Shown: positions 59,058-64,000 of the stretch, in pieces | Numbering within the stretch: the first letter of the stretch is position 1 | Layout: every line of letters starts with the position of its first letter | NCBI RefSeq assembly: GCF_038039215.1 | Contig: NZ_JBBPCL010000001.1 | Coordinates: 5,332,001-5,396,000, forward strand | Length of the DNA: 64,000 bases | Source: Pseudonocardia sp. T1-2H | GTDB lineage: Bacteria > Actinomycetota > Actinomycetes > Mycobacteriales > Pseudonocardiaceae | Reading direction: 5' to 3' | The notes under the pieces: model-generated | Databases searched by the model: none | Seen by the model: only the letters and a program-made list of their open reading frames with translations | Told to the model about the DNA's origin: nothing | Made by a program: the position numbers and the translations under genes

Positions 59058-59088
59058 TTGCAAGGCCATCTGCAAGAACGTTTGCACG
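59058..59088. promoter_or_regulatory. Three TTGCA-type direct repeats at 12-bp spacing
   Basis: TTGCAAG (59058-59064), CTGCAAG (59070-59076) and TTGCACG (59082-59088) start exactly 12 bp apart. They lie 56-86 bp ahead of the DUF397 start and just upstream of the divergent small gene. The regular spacing suggests cooperative binding by one protein, possibly the XRE regulator encoded two genes downstream; that link is inference. Confidence 0.6.
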
Positions 59089-59143
59089 AACGCGACACCG
59101 CGCGGGACCCCGTTCCGCCGCCGGACCGACGGAGTCGGAGGAC

Positions 59144-59377
59144 ATGACCCACCCGAACGGCACGCCCGCCCCCGCCCTCGGCCCCGTGAGCTGGAAGAAG
59201 AGCGCGATCAGCAATCCGAGCGGGGACTGCGTGGAAGTCGCGGACCTGCCGGGCGGGAACGTCGCCCTGCGCAACTCCCGTGATCCGCAGGGCCCGACCC
59301 TCGTCTACACCCGCGCCGAGATCTCGGCGTTCCTGCGCGGCGCCAAGGCCGGGGAGTTCGACGACCTCCTCCTGTGA
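59144..59377 (+). CDS. DUF397 small protein
   Basis: 77 residues. Family signature: W followed by KSAISNPSGDCVEVADLPGGNVALRNSRDPQGP, then EISAFLRGAKAGEFDDL. DUF397 proteins are very numerous in streptomycetes and relatives and nearly always sit next to an XRE/DUF5753 regulator; several such pairs (for example around whiJ) affect development and antibiotic production, and the small protein is thought to act as partner or antagonist of the regulator. Good GGAG site. The XRE gene follows after 64 bp. Confidence 0.92.
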   Translation: MTHPNGTPAPALGPVSWKKSAISNPSGDCVEVADLPGGNVALRNSRDPQGPTLVYTRAEISAFLRGAKAGEFDDLLL

Positions 59378-59441
59378 CGCCGCCGCCGGGCCTCCTCGCC
59401 CGGACGGCTCGCCGGGGTGGGAGGCGGTAGGGTCGCCTGCC

Positions 59442-60348
59442 ATGACCAGCGACGGCTCCGACTCCCGCTCGCGGCTCGCCCGGTTCGACGCCCCGGGCCA
59501 GGGCGGCCCGACCGTCCTGCGGATCATGCTCGGCACCCAGCTCCGACGCCTGCGCGAGGAGCTCGGCATCACCCGCGAGGCCGCCGGGGACGCCATCCGC
59601 GCCTCGCACGCCAAGATCAGCCGCCTGGAAGCTCGGTCGTGTCGGCTTCAAGGAACGGGACATCGCGGACCTGCTGACCCTCTACGGCGTCGACGACGCC
59701 GAGGAGCGGGACCGCTGGCTGCAGCTGGTCCGCCAGGCCAACGAGCCGAACTGGTGGCACCGCTACACCGACGTCCTGCCCAGCTGGTTCGAGCTCTACC
59801 TGCGGCTCGAACAGGCCGCGTCGATCATCCGCAGCTACCAGGTCCAGTTCGTGCCCGGCCTGCTGCAGTCCGAGCAGTACGCCCGTGCGGTGATCATGCA
59901 GGGCCACGGCGGCGAGGACGCCGAGGAGATCGACCGCCGGGTGAACCTGCGGATGACCCGGCAGAAGCTGCTGACCGAGCCGGACGCCCCCCGTTTCTGG
60001 GCCGTGATCGACGAGGCGGCGCTGCGCCGGGCCTTCGGATCGCCCGCGGTGATGCAGGAGCAGATCGGCCACCTGCTCGAGCTCGCGGAGATACCGTCCG
60101 TGACGATCCAGGTGCTGCCGTTCAGCAGCGGCGGACACGCAGCCGGGGGCGGCCCGTTCACCGTGCTGCGGTTCGCCGAGCGAGACCTGCCGGACATCGT
60201 CTATCTCGAGCAGCTCACCAGCGCGATGTATCTGGAGAAGCGCCCCGAGGTGGAGGTCTACCTCCGGACGATGGAGCGGATCACCGTGCAGGCGGAGACG
60301 CCGAACGCCAGCAAGGACATGCTGCGGTCCCTGCTGGACGAACTCTAG
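59442..60348 (+). CDS. XRE-family regulator with DUF5753 domain (apparent frameshift)
   Basis: About 301 residues when joined. N-terminal helix-turn-helix: LGTQLRRLREELGITREAAGDAI then ASHAKISRLE. The rest, from LGRVGFKERDIADLLTLYGV through FVPGLLQSEQYARAVI to the end, is the DUF5753 ligand/partner domain in another frame. The expected SRLELGRVGF is interrupted by one extra A at 59629-59630. This is the only split in the window explained by an insertion. The regulator would control the DUF397 gene or itself. Its stop overlaps the convergent DUF574 gene by four bases. Confidence 0.85.
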
Positions 60349-61169
60349 GAACGCTTGATCCCGACCGCGCCGGCCAGCAGCGTGTGCACCGGGCTGTCGG
60401 TGGGGGTGTCCGCATCCGGGCGCCAGTCGTTCGCGTAGACCAGGCCGGGCTCGACGAGCTCGAGGCCGGCGTAGAACGGCCGCATCTCCGCCCAGGTACG
60501 GAAGCGACCCGTGCCCAGCCCGCCGTCGAGGAACGCGCGCTCCAGTGTCCGGGCGCGCGGCTCGTCGTCGTCCAGGAAGTTCGAGATGAAGACGTAGGTT
60601 CCCGCCGGCAGCCGCTCGACCAGCCGCGCGACGATGCCGGCCGGGTCCGCCTCGTCCGGGAAGTGGTGCAGCACACCGGAGATCAGGACGGCCGACGGCT
60701 GCTCCGGGTCGATCAGCCGCCCGGTCTCGGGGTCGCCGAAGATCGAGTCCGGGTCCGTGAGGTCCGCGGTGATCACGGTGCTGACCTCGCCGCTGCTGAG
60801 CAGGGCCCGCCCGTGCGCCAGCACGACGGGGTCCTTGTCCACGTAGACGACGTGGGCCGCCGGGTCCAGCGCGTGCGCGACCTCGTGGACGTTGCCCTCG
60901 CTGGGCAGCCCGGACCCGATGTCGAGGATCTGCTTGATGCCGATGTCCGCCACCAGGTACCGGACGACGCGGTGGACGAGGCTGCGGTTGTCCTGGGCGA
61001 GGACGGTGCTCTCCGGGACCGCGGTGAGCAGCGCGTTCCCGGCGCGGCGGTCGACGTCGAAGTTCTCCTTGCCGCCCAGCACGTAGTCGTACACGCGGGC
61101 GATCGAGGGGCGGTCCAGGGCCGCGCCCGGCGGCCGCGGCCACCCACCGTCGTCGTCCGCACCCGTCAC
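60345..61169 (-). CDS. DUF574 family SAM-dependent methyltransferase
   Basis: 274 residues from the GTG at 61169 (GGAGGA nine bases upstream). Marks: DRPSIARVYDYVLGGKENFDVDR at the N-terminus, SAM region QILDIGSGLPSEGNVHEVA, VVYVDKDPVVLAHG, and C-terminal PFYAGLELVEPGLVY. DUF574 methyltransferases are expanded in streptomycetes and relatives and are often beside DUF397/XRE genes. Substrate unknown. Confidence 0.9.
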   Translation of the reverse strand: MTGADDDGGWPRPPGAALDRPSIARVYDYVLGGKENFDVDRRAGNALLTAVPESTVLAQDNRSLVHRVVRYLVADIGIKQILDIGSGLPSEGNVHEVAHALDPAAHVVYVDKDPVVLAHGRALLSSGEVSTVITADLTDPDSIFGDPETGRLIDPEQPSAVLISGVLHHFPDEADPAGIVARLVERLPAGTYVFISNFLDDDEPRARTLERAFLDGGLGTGRFRTWAEMRPFYAGLELVEPGLVYANDWRPDADTPTDSPVHTLLAGAVGIKRS

Positions 61170-61342
61170 CGCGCCCACTCCTCCGCCCGCCGCGTTAATC
61201 GACTTCCAGCGTAGTGGGACAGGCCCTGCAGGCCCCCGGTGGTTCGCCGCGCACGCCCGGGCGAAACAGCGTCAGCCGAATCTGATTGAACTTTCAGCTA
61301 TATTGGCCGGGGACAGATCCTCCGTCACCCCCTGGAGCCGTC

Positions 61343-61861
61343 ATGACCACGCCGATCCCGGCGGTCCGCCTCAACCACGCCGTCCTGTTCGTCACCGACC
61401 TCGAGCGCGCCGTCACCTTCTGGACCACCGCGTTCGGGATGGAGGTGGCCGCCCGCGAGCCGCGCGCGAACGCCGCCTTCCTGCGCCTGACCCGGTCCGG
61501 CAACCACCACGACCTGGGACTGTTCGGCCTCGGGGCGGGCGCGGCGCCGAAGCGGCCGGGCGCGGTGGGCCTGTACCACCTGGCGTGGCAGGTCGACACC
61601 ATCGACGAGCTCGAGGCCGCCCGCACGACACTCGCCGAGCTGGGTGCCTACACCGGCGAGTCCAGCCACGGCGCGACGAAGAGCATCTACGGCGCGGACC
61701 CGGACGGGAACGATTTCGAGGTGATGTGGATGCTGCCGCGCGAGGACTGGGGCGTGCACGAGAACGCCGCACCCGTCGAACGACTGAACCTGAGCGGCGA
61801 GGTCGAGCGGTGGAGCGGCGTCGGCACGTCCGCCACCGTCGGAACCGGGACCCGTTCGTGA
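61343..61861 (+). CDS. VOC-family dioxygenase-like protein
   Basis: 172 residues, two betaalphabetabetabeta units. Ligands of the extradiol-dioxygenase type are present: His in RLNHAVLFV (about residue 11), His in GLYHLAWQV (about 80) and Glu in DFEVMWM (about 130). The C-terminal 40 residues extend beyond the fold. The stop overlaps the start of an esterase-type hydrolase (GTGA). This pairing resembles MhqO/MhqD-like quinone or hydroquinone detoxification pairs. An AT-rich patch (GATTGAACTTTCAGCTATATT, 61284-61304) upstream is the likely promoter or operator. Confidence 0.82.
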   Translation: MTTPIPAVRLNHAVLFVTDLERAVTFWTTAFGMEVAAREPRANAAFLRLTRSGNHHDLGLFGLGAGAAPKRPGAVGLYHLAWQVDTIDELEAARTTLAELGAYTGESSHGATKSIYGADPDGNDFEVMWMLPREDWGVHENAAPVERLNLSGEVERWSGVGTSATVGTGTRS

Positions 61862-62493
61862 GCGCGCCGGACACCTTCGAGGCACCCACCGTCGTCACGC
61901 GCGGTGACGCTGACGCGGAGGCGCCGCTGGTCGTCCTGCTGCACGGCCGCGGGTCGCACGAGCGGGAGATCATCGGCCTCGTCGACCTCCTCCCCGAGGG
62001 CCCGGCCTACGCCGCCGTGCGCGCCCCGATCGCCGAGGGCGGCGGGTACGCCTGGTTCGCGAACCGGGGGATCGGGCGGCCGGTACCGGAGTCGCTGCGG
62101 TGCACGATGGACTGGTTCCGGGACTGGCTCGACGCGGTCGCCCCGGCCGGGCGCCCGGTCGTCCTCATCGGGTTCAGCGGTGGCGCCGCGTTCGCCGGCG
62201 GGCTGCTCCTCGACGAGCCCGCCCGCTTCGCCGGCGCGGCCCTCCTCGCAGGCACGCTGCCCTTCGACGGCGGGGTCCCCGCCACCCCCGGACGACTGGC
62301 GGGGCGCCCGGTCTTCGTCGCGCAGGGTGACGACGACGCGGTGATCCCGCGCGAGCTGCTGGACCGCACCTGGGAGTACCTGACGGGTGAATCCGGGGCC
62401 ACGACCGTCGCGCGGCGGGACCCCGTCGGCCACGAGATCGCCCGCGAGGCGGCGATCGAGCTCGGGAAATGGCTGGGCGACGTGGTGGCGTGA
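61858..62493 (+). CDS. Alpha/beta hydrolase (phospholipase/carboxylesterase, MhqD-like)
   Basis: 211 residues from a GTG. LLHGRGSHE near residue 24, nucleophile Ser in GFSGGAAFAG (about 105), Asp in QGDDDAVIP (about 160) and His in VGHEIARE (about 192) complete the triad. A small soluble esterase of the PF02230 type. Translationally coupled to the VOC gene; a joint role in aromatic ring-cleavage product handling is inferred from that linkage only. Confidence 0.85.
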   Translation: MSAPDTFEAPTVVTRGDADAEAPLVVLLHGRGSHEREIIGLVDLLPEGPAYAAVRAPIAEGGGYAWFANRGIGRPVPESLRCTMDWFRDWLDAVAPAGRPVVLIGFSGGAAFAGGLLLDEPARFAGAALLAGTLPFDGGVPATPGRLAGRPVFVAQGDDDAVIPRELLDRTWEYLTGESGATTVARRDPVGHEIAREAAIELGKWLGDVVA

Positions 62494-62702
62494 CCCCCGG
62501 TGCGGCGGGGCCGATCGGCACGGGAACGCCCAGACGGCGCAGCTGCGCCGTGGTTCGATCGGCGGATGTTCCAGCCGTCGTCCGGCCTGCACGGCTCCCG
62601 CCCCGGGACTACGGAGAGTTCACCGAGGTGTCCTCACCCCGGCTTCCGCCGAACGGAGCAGGCCCACTAGCGTCGCCGCCACATTCCTGGAGGTGACAGT
62701 CA

Positions 62703-62927
62703 GTGGCGCTCGCGTCCATCTTGTCCAGCATGCCCGACCTGCTGCAGCGCACACTCGCCCAGCACACTCCCGATGCGCACGGCTACTGCCGTGAGTGCAG
62801 GGAGTCGTCCGGCGTTGCGGCCGGTTGGCCGTGCGTCACGCGGGAGCTGGCCGAGGAAGCGGAGTACATCCACCGTGGGGGCCTGCCCGGCACCCTCGGC
62901 GGGCGGCACCGCTCCGGCCGGGCCTGA
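62703..62927 (+). CDS. Small Cys-containing hypothetical protein
   Basis: 74 residues from a GTG with a perfect GGAGGTGA ribosome site nine bases upstream, which is the main reason to accept it. HTPDAHGYCRECRESSG...WPCVTRELAEEAEYI has CxxC plus a third Cys. Similar small proteins in streptomycetes share the 'HxPDxxGxCxxC...WPC' pattern. Function unknown; it may bind zinc. Confidence 0.6.
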   Translation: MALASILSSMPDLLQRTLAQHTPDAHGYCRECRESSGVAAGWPCVTRELAEEAEYIHRGGLPGTLGGRHRSGRA

Positions 62928-63463
62928 CCCCGGCCCCGCGGCGCCCCGACCGTCGAGCGTCGGGGTGTCGCGCCCGCCCGGAGGCCGAGCGGCCCGGGTG
63001 CCGGGCGTCGTCCTCCGGTCAGCAGGTGGACCGGGCCCGCCGCACTCTGTGATGACGATCACTCCCGACTCCGGGAGCATGCCGCGCCACCGTGTCCGCC
63101 ACTGCGCCGAACGGCCCGCCCCTTGAAGGGCTCGTTACGCTTTCCGGAGCAACTAATGACCGTTCATCGCGATCGCCGTCGGTCGCCGGTGCCGGATTCC
63201 GGACGAACGGCAACGTTGCCGCGGCGATGACCAGGCGGACGGCTGCTCACCTTCGGTGACACCGTTCGGCTCGCCGTAGATCACGATCGGCGCAGCCGAG
63301 ACAACCGGACGCGGTACGCGCCGAGGCAACCCCCTACGTTCGGTCGCGGGTCGATGACGGCCGCATCACGAACGGGAAACGGACCGCCCCCGGGTCCGCC
63401 GGTCCCCCCGACCGGAACCCGTTGCGACCGTCGACCCGTAGGGAACCGAAAGGTTGCAGGTAA
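62928..63463. other. Non-coding region
   Basis: 536 bp without a credible gene. It is unusually rich in short hairpins (for example TCACCTTCGGTGA near 63249) and ends with GGGAACCGAAAGGTTGCAGGT just before a GTG. A structured leader is possible, but I could not match it to a known riboswitch. Confidence 0.35.
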
Positions 63464-63721
63464 GTGGCACGGCACCGCTCCCCACGAGGCCGCTCCGCGA
63501 TCCCCCACCCGCGTTCGCCGCATCCCCAGCCGGCGAGAAGGGTGGGGGACGCGGTCCGGTCCGCTCCCCAGGACGACCCTCCGGAAGGTCGCCGGTCATG
63601 GTGGATCGGGCGACCGGGGACTCCCTCGCCGCCTGCGCCGTGCAGCACCGGGAACCACTTCGACCACGTCCACGTGTCCTTCGAGAAGAGCGCGCCGAGC
63701 GGCACGCCCGTCACCTGCTGA
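63464..63721 (+). pseudogene. Possible remnant of a secreted cell-wall hydrolase
   Basis: One 85-codon frame starts GTG with MARHRSPRGRS, typical of the cytoplasmic end of actinomycete secreted NlpC/Rpf-type proteins. It ends with NHFDHVHVSFEK, which is typical of the C-terminus of several cell-wall hydrolases. The middle is low-complexity Pro/Arg-rich sequence with no signal peptide or catalytic domain. It looks like a gene with its centre deleted. It could also be chance. Confidence 0.35.
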
Positions 63722-63776
63722 CGCTGTCTGGTCACGAACCCACCGCCGAACCGCCCGGAGGCGGTAGAAACGTCGG

Positions 63777-64000
63777 ATGGGCGTCGAGATGCGGGTCGAG
63801 AGGCAGGTCGAGCTGCACTTCGGCGGGGACACGGTCCGCACCGGGAACCACGTCAACCTCTCGGCCGTGTACGTCGAGGGCTCCTCGCTGTGGCTGGCCG
63901 GGGACGAGACCGCGACCGTCGAACGCCTCGAGCTGGACTCGCCCCACACGCCCTCCGTCGCGGACCGGGCGACGACGTTCTCCCTCGCCGAGCTCGTCGA
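63777..64000 (+). CDS. DUF3616 family protein (3' end outside window)
   Basis: The first ~75 residues: MGVEMRVERQVELHFGG, then HVNLSAVYVEGSSLWLAGDETATVERL, resembling the first blade of DUF3616 beta-propeller proteins. The start may be the ATG at 63777 or 63789; a GGAGG lies at 63757-63761. The gene continues past the right edge. Function unknown. Confidence 0.7.
   Translation, partial: MGVEMRVERQVELHFGGDTVRTGNHVNLSAVYVEGSSLWLAGDETATVERLELDSPHTPSVADRATTFSLAELV

Noticed and set aside
54170..61169. The two methyltransferases and the NodA-like gene as one pathway
   Set aside because: They are on different strands, separated by unrelated genes and terminators, so no operon supports a joint function.
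63180..63463. A cyclic-di-AMP (ydaO) riboswitch ahead of the hydrolase-like frame
   Set aside because: The hallmark segments (GGGTGAATC-like and CCGACAGCT-like) are not present; only general hairpin richness supports it.

Overview
This 64-kb window is very GC-rich chromosomal DNA from a high-GC actinomycete, most likely one of the Pseudonocardiales (Pseudonocardia-like). The evidence is the GTG-rich start codons, the gene families (NucS, DUF2550, DUF397, DUF574, long Rho insert) and the gene order. From about 24.7 to 51.4 kb the minus strand carries argS-lysA-hom-thrC-thrB-rho-rpmE-prfA-prmC-tsaC-(glyA)-wecA-atpI/Z-atpBEFHAGDC-DUF2550-cobalamin adenosyltransferase-murA. As I remember it, this is nearly the Mycobacterium tuberculosis Rv1292-Rv1315 order, and the nucS, epimerase and thiolase genes to the left continue that synteny in scattered form.

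Layout. 1-9.6 kb: acyl-CoA and C3/C5 metabolism (meaB fragment, thiolase, methylmalonyl-CoA epimerase, crotonyl-CoA carboxylase/reductase, duplicated 3-hydroxyacyl-CoA dehydrogenase, aldehyde dehydrogenase), a DivIVA-like coiled-coil protein and nucS. 9.6-16 kb: a broken WYL regulator, a 22-bp repeat array, PHA synthase, Nudix hydrolase, a TetR/P450 pair with a perfect operator palindrome, and an enoyl-CoA hydratase. 16-20 kb: an ectoine-type (Ehu) ABC importer with two binding proteins. 20-24.6 kb: a protein built of 14-residue repeats, ethylmalonyl-CoA mutase, and two membrane proteins. 24.7-51.4 kb: the conserved housekeeping block (peptidoglycan, cobalamin adenosylation, ATP synthase, one-carbon metabolism, translation termination, Rho, threonine and lysine synthesis, ArgRS). 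51.5-64 kb: more accessory DNA with DUF3105 and DUF305 proteins, tRNA-Arg(CCG), a methyltransferase, an acetate-type symporter, a NodA-like acyltransferase, an ArsR/SRPBCC pair, a DUF397/XRE/DUF574 cassette with spaced TTGCA repeats, a VOC/esterase pair, and a truncated DUF3616 gene at the edge.

Functionally, thiolase, hydroxyacyl-CoA dehydrogenase, Ccr, Ecm, epimerase, MeaB and the adenosyltransferase form much of an ethylmalonyl-CoA/methylmalonyl-CoA route. That route needs coenzyme B12 and shares intermediates with the nearby PHA synthase.

Two sequence-level points matter to any reader. First, at least eight genes, including the normally essential thrC and lysA, are split by single-base shifts, mostly in short G or C runs. 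This looks like assembly error more than biology. Second, two intergenic regions 16 kb apart carry arrays of a GACTCGCG-core repeat spaced at exactly 22 bp, one of them arranged head-to-head. I cannot assign these to a known element.
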